64,000 nt of DNA. Source: Trichostrongylus colubriformis. Lineage: Eukaryota; Nematoda; Chromadorea; Rhabditida; Trichostrongylidae. Shown one piece after another: positions 1 to 12,198 of the stretch. How positions within the stretch are numbered: position 1 is the first letter of the stretch; each line of letters opens with the position of its first letter. A program made the translations under genes and the position numbers. The DNA is taken from positions 35,882,102 through 35,946,101 of the forward strand of contig OZ022261.1 in the NCBI GenBank assembly GCA_963978905.1, written 5' to 3'. The notes under the pieces were generated by a model. The model saw only the letters and a program-made list of their open reading frames with translations. It made no database searches and had not been told where the DNA came from.

Positions 1-1200
1 ATCACACCACACACCACAGAAAGACGAGTATAGCATTTACAGACTCTCGCACCACACACGCCAACTTCCCTCTCTCAAGGGCAATAACTTCTCCAAGTCC
101 CTAAATCGTGATCATGCCAGCCCACCTTTCTCCATGGCCCGCCGAGATAAATTGACCAGGCGGGTTACATGTGTTGTACACACCCGGGCTCTTCAATCAT
201 GCACATTTGGAACTACGTAATGCACCGACACATACCCCACACAATCACACGTATGTGGTCCCAACGAACGTGTAACATTAGGATCGTGAATCGCCGCGCG
301 CGGCAACTTCCGGGCGACTTCGGGGCTGCGTGGTACGGAAGGACGCGACAAGACCTTTTTGACCTCTGCAACACCAGAAACTGTTGCTGGAACGTACAGT
401 TGCAATGTCTTTTCGCTGCGAAATACTCTTCCCTTTTCATCTGCTTAAATTCTAGCGCTTATCGCAACCCTCATACGATCCCCCTCTGTACAGTCAGATA
501 CGACCCCCTGTCGAGGGATCCTCGACTCCCGGTGTACCCTTGAAGCGACGCAGCCTTGCACTGGGGCGCAAATGCTTTGCACTGAGGCGCAAATGTTGCG
601 CCTCTGCTTCATATGATGCGTTACACTTTGTTTCAACATAGTTGCGGGAAAACCTCAAGTGGATGAGACTTGACCGTACACCTTAATTAGCGAAAGCGGA
701 TTGTACGAAAAAACAGCAGTAGAAGCGAAATGGCGCCCCAGTGCAAAACCGCGTCGCGGGTTCCGTACCACGCCACATCGGAGTCACCCAAAATTTGCCG
801 CCGCGACGATTCAGGGTTTTAACGCTCGTCTTCCAGTCACAAGCCTACATAGCAGGGTCAAGCAATGGTTGGAAACAAAATTTTCGAGCCATTCGACCCC
901 TTCCCCCCCCCCCCCCCCACCACCGGTAGCTGATGCCATCGATTCCGTTCGGGTACCAAAGGCAAAAAACCACCCAGTATAAAGCACGACTATTTATCAA
1001 CAAGCTTTCTGAATTTCCTGAGCCCAAAAATCCCAGAACCACTAGCCTAAAGAAGATATCACGACCGAAGCCTCACCAACCACCGCACCCTCCCTTTTCT
1101 ACCAAACACAGCCTCCTTATCCAAGATCCTCAACCCATTTTTTTTAAAAAATCGACTCTCGTCCCTAAACTACTACTAGCGACGATATCATGGGTGCCAA
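1..1200. other. Intergenic DNA with no supported gene
   Basis: Short overlapping frames occur on both strands, but none shows a recognisable domain, splice structure or compositional bias. A 16-C homopolymer lies at 903-918. I see nothing else that I can name. Confidence 0.6.
903..918. repeat. Poly-C tract of 16 nt
   Basis: Uninterrupted run of 16 C, one of eleven G/C homopolymers of 11 nt or more in this window. The G-rich strand could form quadruplex structures (inference). Confidence 0.95.
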
Positions 1201-1259
1201 TTGTATACCGAATGGTTTTCCACAAAAAATGGAGTATGACTATGGCCCGACGTCTCTTT

Positions 1260-2480
1260 CAGTTCCAGAAAAAAGTGGCCCCAAACAATACAAATTTAGC
1301 TAAAACATCACCCCTGCCAATTTACGACTACGAAACAATGCACCCTACCCTTTTTGAATTCTTCAACCAATGCTTGACCCTGCTACATAGACGGAGAACC
1401 CTACCCCTTTCCTCCAGCCCCCAATTTTTTTTCGACCCTGGCTTATACCTTCCCTCTCATTCTCGCAGCCTCAAACCTTTGCAGTACAGCATGGCGATGG
1501 CACGATTGACCCCAGCATAGAGATCCTCAGTACTGACGGCAAGCCCCTTGAAGCAGTGATGGGATCGCAAACAAAGCCCCACTGCCACCTTTTTGATCGA
1601 ATGGAGTTTCACGTTTTCACTTTCCTCACCATTCGTCCTTTCCACCTCAACTGTCTGCAACACAAGTGTCCCACCACTACTTCCATTTTTCCCACTACCC
1701 ACTCTTTGCGGATTTCTGCCACCTACTCCAGAAGGCATCGACTCGACAGCCCTACCGCTCCACATTGCACATGTGAACGGGAGGTGTAGATGGTTTCACA
1801 TTACACCCACCACTGCCTCTTCCTTTCCGAGCCCCCCCCCCCCTGAACTGCCTGTGGGATGGCCACAACAAACGAACGCCTGTAGATGACTGTGGTACAA
1901 CCACCGCCGCAAAGCAGCACCTATTTGATTCCTTTCCTGGTTACGTCTGCCAAAGCATACAGTTCCACCCTTCATTTTACAACCTTTCACTCCTTTTACA
2001 CCTAACTTCCTTCTGTAATTTCGGAACAAGTCTCCCACCACCACTTCATTTCCCCCATTAGCTACCCCTTTTAGACCTATACCACCTACCCCAATGGACA
2101 CCCTATCTCTGAAACCTACCCACAACAGCCAAGTGCGTCGGATGATTGATGAACGTCAAACCCGTCAGTACCTTTTTTTCCGATCCGCCATTAAAACTGT
2201 CTGATGACGAGAATGGCAAGACATAGCAGTCCTTTGGAGGACTGCGATAGAATCACTCGTCTGAAGGGCTTGTCGTCAAACAAAACCTTTCTGTCCTTCC
2301 CCCGTCCACCTCCCTGCTCCCAGTCACATTTACAGCTAGTCATTCCTACCTTTGCTTTTTCCACGCCCAACTCCCCCTCTCCCTAGTCAAGTATTCAACC
2401 AACGTTGCCACTTTTCCCCACTGTCTACTCTTTCTATTATAGATTTCACCACTTCTACCCAAAACGCATAGACCAACGGA
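1260..2480. repeat. Pyrimidine-rich block of diverged tandem repeats
   Basis: The plus strand is strongly C/T-rich. Similar stretches containing a 'caagtgtccca' or 'caagtctccca' type core followed by 'cacctac' recur near 1,270, 1,665, 2,027 and 2,400. This implies a degenerate unit of roughly 365-395 bp. The long minus-strand frames here (for example 1,457-1,765 and 1,796-2,125) are glycine-rich and probably result from this composition. A 12-C tract lies at 1,832-1,843. The repeat call comes from reading by eye and identity between units is low. Confidence 0.4.
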
Positions 2481-3855
2481 CAGAGCTCAACCCCTACAGT
2501 TTCAAGATCAACATGGAGGAATGGATGAAATTTAAACCCATAACGACCTTTTCTTTCCCGCCCCGTTGTTGAAACACTCGCGCCCTCAGCTCAAGTTCAA
2601 CTGACACTTCCCTCCCGCTCGAACTGACCCCTCCCGCGGACTCCTCGCCATGCTGTACCCTGCAAATGGCATGCACACTTGCACTTGCATACATACACCG
2701 ACCAAACATGCCCATAACATAGTCACATAGAGACAGCCTTCTTAGCAGCTGGATCCGGTCCAATGTCGAACAGAACCACCACGCACCAAAATGTCGATTC
2801 TGACCGTGCCCAGCTGCTAAGAAATGCATTCAGCAACATCTTCATTGTTCATCTAGTAGTGATATGAGATCAATGGAATCGGTCGGCGAGCCACTGCCGT
2901 TGCAACGATGAGTGACGACGGGATCTGTTTCTTTTCATGATCACTGTCCGGAAAACTGACGTCCTTTCAGCGGTCCTGAAACGATACCTTAAGTAGACTG
3001 TCTCCGTCGGTTATATGGGCTTAGTTCTACTTCGTGGTAAAAGAAATTTAGTACGAAAGACACTGAGAAAATGAGTCTACGATCCGTTTGGAATGTGCTG
3101 CGAGATTCACTCACGGAAGAAACCAACTACTTCTATGAGTTCGACGCCCCGGTCGCAAAACACCAGGGTAATCCCAGTGGTACGCACCGATTGATCGCTA
3201 CCAAGGGGTGGTTTGGTCTCTGTGGAAGGGTTTGCGGTATTGTTACAAGGTTCAAATGAATCATGTCTCAAGTTTCCTAGACTTTTCGGGCTCTGAAGAA
3301 GCCAAGCGCCGAAACGTTAATCTCCTATTCATAACAACGTGAATGATGGAAGGGTTCTAATAGGAATATCCAACGACACAATCTATGGCAATATTAAAAT
3401 GGAGTGAAACATGGGATATTTCACTAAAATATCCCTCGTCGGAAGCACAGAAGTGAAATAAAGTCGATGCGAGTAGTAGTAGTATGCGGTAGCTAGCTAT
3501 ATTGAGAGTGGGTTACCCATAGAATGGCGTTACGAAACGGTTTGGAAGGCCCAAGTCAATGAAACGGAATGAGGCAGACGAAACTCAAACTCAGTGTACT
3601 GAGAAGTGCCGGAAAAGGGGACCAAATGGTTGGACCCAGCCGAGATCAATAGTGAAGCATGTTTACGAAAACGATAAACATCGATAACTGGGATATGGCT
3701 CTACCATCAATGTGTGGGAGTCGGATGCTCAGCACAATCGATGCAATCGAATCAAAACTATCGATCATTAAACTATCCAAATTCCCTATGATGACCTAAA
3801 CCAGTTGGCTGTCGCACATTGCTGCGCGCGATTCATGTGGACGACGGGGAGACGG
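2480..3855. other. Intergenic DNA with no supported gene
   Basis: There is a modest inverted repeat (a 'cttagcagctgg' type arm at 2,742 and its complement near 2,809) with a loop of about 55 nt. No coding or RNA gene can be supported. Confidence 0.55.
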
Positions 3856-3998
3856 TCGTTTGGCGCGGCCCCTTGGAGCTAATTTGCCAATGGGGCACTG
3901 CCAAGCTCCTCTCCTAAAAAGGCTTAGGTAAATCTGGGAGAGTCCAGACGGCCCATGCGCCCCATTGGCAAATTAGCTGCAAGGGCCGCGCCAAACGA
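3856..3998. repeat. Foldback repeat with 40-bp arms
   Basis: The arms 3,856-3,895 and 3,959-3,998 are inverted copies of each other with about one mismatch and one indel. They read from TCGTTTGGCGCGG inward to the GCCAATGGGG-type ends. The loop is about 63 nt and rich in short complementary pieces. This is typical of a small non-autonomous foldback element or MITE. No autonomous partner is visible in the window. Confidence 0.75.
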
Positions 3999-4397
3999 CA
4001 TACACCCGGACGACGTGCAAAATAGGTTCGATGTAAAGCGAGTGAAGTATATCAATATTGAGACGCTTTTTTATCAGCCATTTTCTCTGCTTTTTTCCAC
4101 TTCAATAGCTCAGCTAAAAGCAGAGGAAAGGAAATTTCCACTTAATTCCATACACAACTGTGGTCGTGCCTAAACCCATTTTGCACAATATCGCCATGAA
4201 CCGCGCGCAGTAGTGTGCACGCGCCAGCTGGCTTATGATAAACTCACAGAAAGAGTAATAAGTCAAAGTTGTAGTTGCAACCAAAAAAAGACCAAAAATG
4301 ATATGATTTGCAGCAAACGATACCTACCATATGGCTTCAGACATGTGTCAGCAGAGCACTGCATCGTCCTTATGGTATGCAACCCGTGACCCGTGAC

Positions 4398-5372
4398 CTT
4401 TTCCGTTCTTTCTTGGTGGAGTGCTTCCCAGAATTTCATTTTCCACGCTTGAGTCGAAGAAAGAGAAGGTAATGGAGTAGAACGAGTAAGTCGGTTTCGC
4501 ATCTCTATCCATACCCCATGAAACGGAACCGATTCCAAATGAGTGTCTCTGAAAAAGACGTTTTCTGGTGAGGTTGCTTTTAAAAACTTGTTGAGTTAGG
4601 ACATGCCAGGAAGTTGTGGGGTACCTTCTTTGCTGCGCTGAGATATCCGAGAAAGTCCTTTGAATGATAGAAACCACTTAGGCAAGACATCCATGTCTGA
4701 AAGTTCGCATGCTAACACCGACTCCATCATCGTCTGAGCTCTGAAAAATGGTACTTGATGTGAATCCTTTGCCCATTTCGAAGCAACCCGTTGAAGCTTT
4801 CACATCCGTGTTCAAACTTATTGCAGTTAGCAATGTTGCGCTGCTATATTTCAGCACAGACAAAGCCATAACACGAAAAAATGTACCTTTCTTCAAGTTC
4901 GACGCACAATTCGTCATTATCGCCAAAAGCTGACAACAAAGACATCGCATTAGAATACAATTACCGCCTTCGGCTGATCAATTCTCGAACAAAAGCACCT
5001 GAATGATTTTTGTTATAAGCACTACCCTACGTGAGCAATCCTTAGGTTACCAGCAGCCTACCTCCACCGAGTTCTGAGGGGCTAAATTGCACGTAGCTTC
5101 AACGTCTTCATTGCAAGGTCTTCGTCCACGTAGGCATCTCACACAGAGATATATACATTCAGGCAAGCGATCCAGGAAAGGATCCCATTCGCAGCAAGTA
5201 CCTAAAAAGTATAAGAAAATTTCCATTTCAATACAAAACCACAGAATCACTATGTTTAAAGAGCTGACCATGGTACTTAGCTCGACACAGAATGCACACC
5301 AGAAGATCCGCGTCAGGAGGTCCAAGACTAGCGCAAACGCAGGTGTCTGCAACAGTTCGCTGCGCATTCACC
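4398..5372 (-). CDS. Candidate multi-exon host gene, uncharacterised
   Basis: Several minus-strand exons are suggested by good splice signals and agreeing phases. One exon ends at 5,277 (hydrophobic stretch ..FALVLDLLTRIFWCAFCVEL) with a GTACC donor. It joins in phase to an exon at 5,201-5,062 that follows CTTTTTAG and is cysteine-rich (TCCEWDP, CVRCLRGRRPCNED). A frame with its own ATG at 4,945-4,887 (MSLLSAFGDNDELCVELEE) then joins in phase across a CATTTTTCAG acceptor to 4,740 and onward (..MMESVLACELSDMDVLPKW..). A further exon is likely at 4,548-4,398 after CTTTTTCAG. I could not establish whether these belong to one gene or two closely spaced genes, and the start and end are not fixed. 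No family is recognised; the cysteine pairs hint at metal binding or disulfides (inference). Confidence 0.4.
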
Positions 5373-5572
5373 AGCTGCAGTGAGCCTGAAACGGAAATCC
5401 TCTTTTCTGAATGAAACCAAAAGCAGAACGAGAGAATAAAACCAACTTATGAGAGTAAGTAACGAGCCGACCTATAAAGAAATAACAGACTAACGAAACA
5501 AAAAAAACAGTGAGAAGAAATGCATCTATGAAATCTCCTGCTAATGCGGCACATATAACATCGGATACTCAG

Positions 5573-5670
5573 TAGAAGTCAAATTTCTCGGGGCGCGGTT
5601 TCAAGGGGTAACTCGTCCACGACGCGCTCTCTCAGCAGAGCGCGCTTTTGTGTGGTCCCAGAAAGGTTTT
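5573..5670 (-). pseudogene. RTE-like LINE fragment, 3' end of RT ORF
   Basis: Read on the minus strand, this translates to a peptide with RVVDELPLETAPRE. It is nearly the same as RVVDELPLGTAPRE encoded on the minus strand at about 24,725-24,790, where the upstream RT C-terminal part is also present. Its left end aligns with the sequence on the far side of the Pat element at 19,450-19,501. It therefore acts as an empty-site copy for that insertion. Confidence 0.65.
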
Positions 5671-5689
5671 TGCAGGGTTCACTCAGCTG

Positions 5690-8073
5690 ACGTACTGTTT
5701 TGGTTCATCTTTGGCTTCCTAAAAGGCTAAAAGACATGTCAGCTAGTCAAAGCAATGCAGTCATGGTTTTATGGCTTAGGTTGTAGGACCCAGTACTATC
5801 GAACGACTTTTTTTGTAAATTTTAACTCTACACCTGATAAAAAAAATGACGATTCCACCAACTTCGTAATGCTTTCAGTATTTGGAACAGGGATTAATCT
5901 CAAAGGTAATATAGGAGTAGGCTATTGGAAGTTATAAAGGTTGATAATAGTAGAGAGATACTGTAATAAGAGCATAGAACTTCATCGCACCTCAGGCGAA
6001 CTGCTTCACGACAACGTGAAAATCCACAAACACGTGTTCTTTGTACTATAAGACGTATAAAATCACAATATCGTTCAGATGATTGGCATAAGTCGCCTTT
6101 ACAACTCGGCGGAACAAATTGGTGCCGTCGGCCTAATGCACGCCTGAGAAAGGAGACTTTAAGTACTATCAAAACTGCTACTGTTTTGAACCTAGTGGAA
6201 AGGGTCACGCGCTAAAAGGAAGACCAATAGTGCACTACAACCTATAATAAGCTAAAACTATGTGTTCTCTGCGTCAGCAGTAAAGGCACGGTACAGTTTC
6301 AATCGAAGAAGCGAAGCCACCTGTTGACTGCGGAGGATTTACGTTTACTATGTACGTAACTGGTCTCCATCTCCTAACCATCTCATAACCATCAACTGGA
6401 AATGTTCGGCAAGCACTAATAGACCAATAAAGTGCATAATAATGCTGAGTCTGTGGTAGAGTTCCTAAGACCGTACTCGTTCACGCCTGAGAGACACTCC
6501 GAGATCGACCAGTTGTCAGCACGTATCGGGTCAATCAACGCTACCAGCCACCCACACGTTTTCACATCGACTCTATGCCGGCACAAAATACCTCGACCTA
6601 TTCAACGAAAAGCATTCACATGTTCTAAATCAACAACGGAAGCGAGTCTCAAACCGATAAAACCCACTCCCTCCCTTTCACATGACTTTTTATTACTAAG
6701 GAACAGCTTATACATCAATATAACGCATAAACTGGCGCTAACTTTCGCATCGCGGGCTGCGGCGATATTCTGCAGCTATCAAAAGTCAAAAATATCATAA
6801 CATATGAACGTTAAACAAGAGGTGACAGTTGTTCAAATGTCGAATAACGGAAAGTTTAAGATGACGATACGTTCGAGTTTTATGACAAGAAAGTAGTTGA
6901 ATATCAATAGATCCCTTCCATCCCCATCCTTTTGCCAGCTTCGACTCCTTCATTGATCAATGCAGTCGACACGACCGGTCAGGTACACCGAATCAATTCA
7001 TCAAAAGCACAACTCGCGACATTCAAATAAGCCGACTTATCCCTTTAGGACAATAGTTCCTCAGAGAACCATCGAGAATTTTCCTTTTTTGTGCAGCCAC
7101 GATGTCCCGTTTCGTCGCTACATCCACTCCTACCCACTCCGCCCACTTCCACTTGTCATCCCGCATTGGTCAGCTCAGCAAAATGCGCGTGGTCGGAGAG
7201 AGGTCGAGCTGGTGTAGCGCTATGACGTCCCACCGTGGAGGCGCATGAAAGATGAAACCTGGATAGTTACCCGGGGAACAACTGTTCCCAGGAGATAAAA
7301 GGGCTCATCTGATTATCGCGAGGTGCGCCTTTAAAAGAAGAACGGTCGATGGTCGACGCTAGCGCTGTACCCTTTCTCCATTTGAAGAAGTGAGACTTCC
7401 GTTGGTTTGAACAGGGTGTCAGTACCGAAGCGGGTCGACGAAATAAGCGACCCAGGTCGATCGTTCACTTAATCTGAACCCAACTCCCTTTCCAAATATC
7501 GAAACAAAGATACTACCTAAGCTAGCCTGACCGAGTATCTTAGACTTCATCACAGCAAAGCAAATCTCGTCGAACGATCCTGCCAGAGCGTCACGAACAA
7601 TGGAGGCACCGTAGCATTTCACTTCCTGATGACGCACACCTTGGACTAACTTAAACGCCGCCATCGACTTCGATTTCGCCCCTTCTCCAGGAAATGAATA
7701 AAACAAAGAATGGGAAGTAGAGAGGCAAGGGCCACTTTACTTTGCAGACCACAACCATTCGATACAATCTTCGAGGGTCATTTTCAGGACGTAAAATGAA
7801 AGAACCGGGGATTGAATCAGAAAATTTATTATCGTAAAAGAACATTATGGAGAAAAAGCGTCGATAATAGGGAATGGAAGACACAGTGCTGATGGGCCAG
7901 TGTGGCGCGCGATCACGGGAGCATTGTCTACGACCCAACTGAATAAATGACAATCATGTATAATTTCAACCTCAACTTTTGTTTATTAAATTGAATTCAA
8001 AGTACTCCTTGACTGATTACTACACCGTTTTTCATTCATTCTATGGTCAGTAGTAATCACTTGTGTGAATTTT
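5690..8073. other. Intergenic DNA with no supported gene
   Basis: AT-rich sequence with short unrelated frames. I see no transposon ends, RNA genes or spliced frames that I can support. Confidence 0.5.
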
Positions 8074-8146
8074 GTGATTATACAAATTGCGGATGTCTGA
8101 TCTCTGTTTTTGAACGAGATCAGACATCCGCAATTTGTATAATCAC
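8074..8146. repeat. Perfect 31-bp hairpin
   Basis: Arms 8,074-8,104 and 8,116-8,146 are exact inverted copies (GTGATTATACAAATTGCGGA at the outer end), separated by an 11-nt loop. The flanks also carry a shorter inverted pair (tgattactac at 8,012 and gtagtaatca at 8,050). It has no coding capacity. It could be a tiny foldback element or a long-stem hairpin RNA. Confidence 0.9.
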
Positions 8147-8149
8147 ATC

Positions 8150-9474
8150 GGGGCATTGCCTACCGATTCAAGGCCGATATTGATTTGAGGACACCTGCCT
8201 ATATCAGTGATTATCACACCTTGCCACTCAGATTGATCACTTCGAAGCATGAACCAGGGAAAGTTGTCCAATCTGGGTCCAAAAATGAGCCAACGATATT
8301 TCAAGCCACTATTTACAGAGAGTGGCAATGAAAGGGTGATTTTTTCTCTCCCACTCTCAACAGTATGTTAGTCGAACTTCATCTGATTCGGACAAGGTGC
8401 AGCGATCCCTAAAGTTAAGAACAGAGCTCACTCTGTCACTATGCTCCGTAACAGCCTTTTGCACAGCAGTAACGTGCTCTGAACAAGATACATAAGTCAT
8501 CTCAACTGTGCAAAATCCGAAATTTCGTCGCCCTCGTTCACAACCTTGCTGAGGCCCGTTCACTTGCGGTACCTAAGAGGATACAAGTTCAGTGGTGCTC
8601 TTAAATTCGTTTTTCCAGATTCCCAGCGCCCTTCGTTTCCAAAAACCAGAAGCCATTACTATGGAAACCCCTACGAAAGTGGATTAGAGGCATGAAAAAT
8701 GATGCTTCGGATCATAGCAGGGTTGTACAAGCAGTGAGAGCTCTGTGACTTGTATGAACCGATGGGTCAGTCCTCAGGAAGCTTCCCACGAGAGACGTGC
8801 CTGCTGTTTTGGGCGGACCTTAATGCCGTAGGTGCTTCAAAGCCCGACTGTACTGAGTGAAGGCTTCATATTTTCATGACGGTGAAGGTAGTGAGCCACA
8901 GCTTGTTCCTGCTTTCAGAGGAACATTTGAAGAATATTTTGCTCCAACACTTTTACCTCCTTCTCCGATTAGTACACTTGGCGGATGGGAACCGTTAGCA
9001 AGATTACTCTTTTTTGGCACCCCCTGTATACCCCAGCGAAATCAAAGCAAGTCAGTAAAAACGAGGAGGGAGGTAGGACGGACGATTCAAAGAAATCATT
9101 ATGGAACTGGGGTGCACATTTCTCTTGAGCCTAAGAGAGTACGTTCCAGGATTTATGAGCCACATTTATTATATTTCCCCCGTATTGATGAGGCCAGAAT
9201 TACGCACTCAACCTTCTAAAGATCTTCTGAACATTACTCATTTGAGATGAAGGGCAACGGGTGAAGCATTTCAAACATAGAAGTGAATGGAATTAATAGA
9301 AAACATTCAAATAAACTCGAACAGAATTCGGCTGGTCGTGTCGAACTTGGTATGCTTCAGAAATGTATCCACAGGAATAGAAATTCAATGACACGCCCAA
9401 GTAAGAAAGAAATCCGCATTTTCACTACTACACTTGATAAGCAGGATTACTGCTACAGTTTGCACTCAAAAACG
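8150..9474. other. Intergenic DNA left of the LTR element
   Basis: There is a plus-strand frame of 120 codons at 8,857-9,219, but it has no recognisable motif and may be chance. Nothing else is supported. Confidence 0.45.
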
Positions 9475-9479
9475 CAATG

Positions 9480-10267
9480 TGTCGCGGATCAAAGGCATCC
9501 TTTTGACATCGCGTGTTGCATCGTCCTAGCGCACACAAACCTCTCGCGTCCAGGAGACACCCAATGGTGGATGATGCCCCCCAGACGCCCTCACCGGAGA
9601 CACCCCGGCGGCCGCCACAACGGCCGGCAGGGAGGACCCTCCCCTGGGGACCAAAGGGGACTACCGACCTATACCCTACACCGCCCGTTACGCCGACTGA
9701 GGGCCGTCGAACCCTGAACGTCACTTCACTGGCAACCTGCCCCCAGCACTAAACATGACAAGACACAACATGGCAATATGACACATGAACAACATGTAAA
9801 CATACAACAGAAGAAATAACAAACACATTTATTACGTAATAACAACAATACAAGTATCATACCTGGCTCCCACAAGTCGCCTCCGCTAGGGCGACTCCTG
9901 ACAGTCGGCTGCACGTAGTAGACCCCCATCCGGCTGGTGTTACGTAGCCATGTGGTCGTCGGTGCCTTCGCGGGGATCTGAACACACGGCTGCTCCCAGT
10001 CGGGGAGCAGGGGTGGACACCGGCCAACTCGTGTGCCAGCGCTCCGCTACTCGTACCAAGAGTGCGACGGCACCCCTGGATCCCGGGTAGCATCATGGCG
10101 TTGCCCGGTGAAAACCGACCGGCAGTTGGCAGCCGGCCCTTATATACCGGCTTCGACCACAGAAGGCGGAGCCACCGCGTGTCGCATGACGCCACAAGCG
10201 GCGCCGCAGCGCGGACGGGCTGGGGAGCGCGGTGCCCCCGAGGCCATCGTCGCGGCGATCCGCGACA
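9480..10267 (-). repeat. Left LTR (3' LTR by transcription)
   Basis: 788 bp with perfect 11-bp terminal inverted repeats TGTCGCGGATC / GATCCGCGACA. It is GC-rich at the right end. It includes an AT-rich segment around the palindrome TTATTACGTAATAA at 9,829-9,842. The long frames overlapping it (for example 9,857-10,405) repeat identically in the other LTR and are not genes. Confidence 0.95.
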
Positions 10268-10460
10268 CTCCCAAGGCGAGCGAAGAAGTGCCCACAGGGA
10301 GGCCGGGACGACGATGCCCCCAGCGTATGATAAAGCACCGGCACCCAGATTTAAGGCCATCTTAGAAAAACACCCTAAGGCGACTGCCAGGTCGACTCCC
10401 TTCACACTTTCCTACCTACAGGCGACTTACTACCCCGCTTACTCAGAGTATGATACAAGT

Positions 10461-10778
10461 CGGCACCTTAAGGGTGACCGACCAAAAACAACGCATTAAG
10501 CACACCTACATGACATTACTCTCAGAACTATTGCTGACACAAGGGGCCTTAAAGGCACCCAAAAAAGAAAAGAACACATGGAGCCTTAAGGGCATCCAGA
10601 AAAAAGAGAGAGACAACATCACGAGGCAACCTACGTATTAAAAACCCCACAGCGGAAAATAACCGACAACAAGGAGCGCCTTAAGGGCCACTCAAAAAAA
10701 ACAAGCAATGGGAGTGCCTTAAGGGCAACTCCAAAAAAAAGAGACGAACTGCACATGAGGCGCCTTAAGGGCCACCTC
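10461..10778 (-). repeat. Array of six CCTTAAGG hairpins with paired stem changes
   Basis: Six short palindromes lie at about 10,461-10,480, 10,543-10,560, 10,580-10,597, 10,674-10,693, 10,711-10,732 and 10,757-10,778. Each centres on CCTTAAGG (one has CCTTAAAGG) and most are followed on the plus strand by an A-run. The outer stems differ between copies yet still pair: GAGG/CCTC, GGAGT/ACTCC, GAG/CTC, CGG/CCG. Position is just inside the left LTR, that is, near the 3' end of the presumed transcript. The function is unknown. Confidence 0.75.
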
Positions 10779-12106
10779 AAAAAAAAAGAAGACTGGAACC
10801 GTCGATAAGTTGTCGTTATAATTCGCCGCCAACACTGCCACTGACCACTTGACTTCACTCCACCAGACGTCGCTACACTGCCAGCATCTGCTTCATCACC
10901 ATCACCATCACCTCCACACACCACATCGCCAGTACCGCAACAACGTCACCACCATCACCACACCACAACGTCAACACCGCCATACTGTCGGACATCGAAC
11001 CACGACGCATCAGAGAACAGCATCATCGACCAGCGAATCCGCCATGCTCGTCCGCGTCCACCAACCAGTCCGACCACCAGACTCCATCGACGCCACCGTT
11101 CACGACGTCGACCTCGTCTGACCCCACTTGCCCATCTTGGAGTGGATTGTATGACGGCACCTGAAAAGACAGTGGGGGCGCATACCCGAAGGTATGCTTA
11201 AACAGCTACGACGTAAAAGCACAGACATAAGAAACCAACCAAGTAGAGAAAAGGATGTTAACTTACCTGTGGTTGCTTACCTGTGCAGACGTATTAGCGG
11301 GGAACCGCTGTTACCCGCACGCATTAGTGGGGATTGGACTACTACCCACGACGCATTAAAAGCCGTTGTGGCACAGCGCCTCCCTCTTAACCGTGAGGAA
11401 CTGCTGCCACCCGGCTACGCAATAACCATTCCCTGAGCAACTGTGTCGGCTCGCTCGCAGACGCCGCCTTCTGGATCTGGATCCCGGAGGGGATCCAGCC
11501 TCCCACCTCAGCAGAAGATGGGCCCGCTCGTGAACCATGGGGTTAGACTGACAGAAATAAAACTGCATGGCAAAAAGCAAACAAAGGAAAGGCATTGTTT
11601 GACAATTTTGCGCGCTAGGGGAAATGTTGCTGGGAACGGCAGTGGTCTTCTCGGGAGCGAATTCCTCGAAGACCAACGTACTTACTTGTCTGGCATGAGG
11701 GGAGAATGCTAGGCAAGTATGACGTATTAAGTCTACGACTGGCATACCGAATCGATCGATTGTGCGGTTGTCTTCCTTGGGAATGGCATAATGGATGCCC
11801 CTGAGGTGACAACTAGTTGACCAAAAGTGACAACCCTCAAGCGCACATGCGATCGGGGTCTGCAGCCGTAGACAATGCGTGGTCTGCACGCACGGAAAAC
11901 GTACTACTCAGAGAATCCACGATGAGTTATTTAAAGAAAGAAGAGAAGGGCAGTGTAGTGAATTGGTCATAAATGACGCAATTCTAACACTGGGAAAATT
12001 GCGAACAACAAAAAAAGAGTTATGGCAAAATGATGTGAATGGTTTTGGACTACAATGATACAATGTGCTAAAACTACTACATACATAGAAGACTAGGGAA
12101 CTAACA

Positions 12107-12198
12107 AAAGAATAACTCATCGCGAAACTCTCTCAATTCCTTATACTTCCTAATGGTGTGCTTGCGCAAATCGAACGTGAGTTCGAGTAGCGCCAGCC
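12107..12198 (-). CDS. Putative further exon of LTR element
   Basis: The exon follows TAATACGT and a CTTATTCCCAG acceptor. One frame is open and helical in character (LALLELTFDLRKHTIRKYKE). Its connection to the preceding frame and its donor site are unclear. Confidence 0.25.

Noticed and set aside
2494..2829. 111-codon minus-strand frame
   Set aside because: No motif or splice structure; composition matches the pyrimidine-rich block next to it.
9857..10405. Long overlapping frames in the left LTR
   Set aside because: The same frames recur in the right LTR and reflect GC-rich LTR sequence, not genes.
10461..10778. CRISPR array
   Set aside because: The repeats are short palindromes with uneven spacing in a eukaryotic retrotransposon; no spacers or cas genes.
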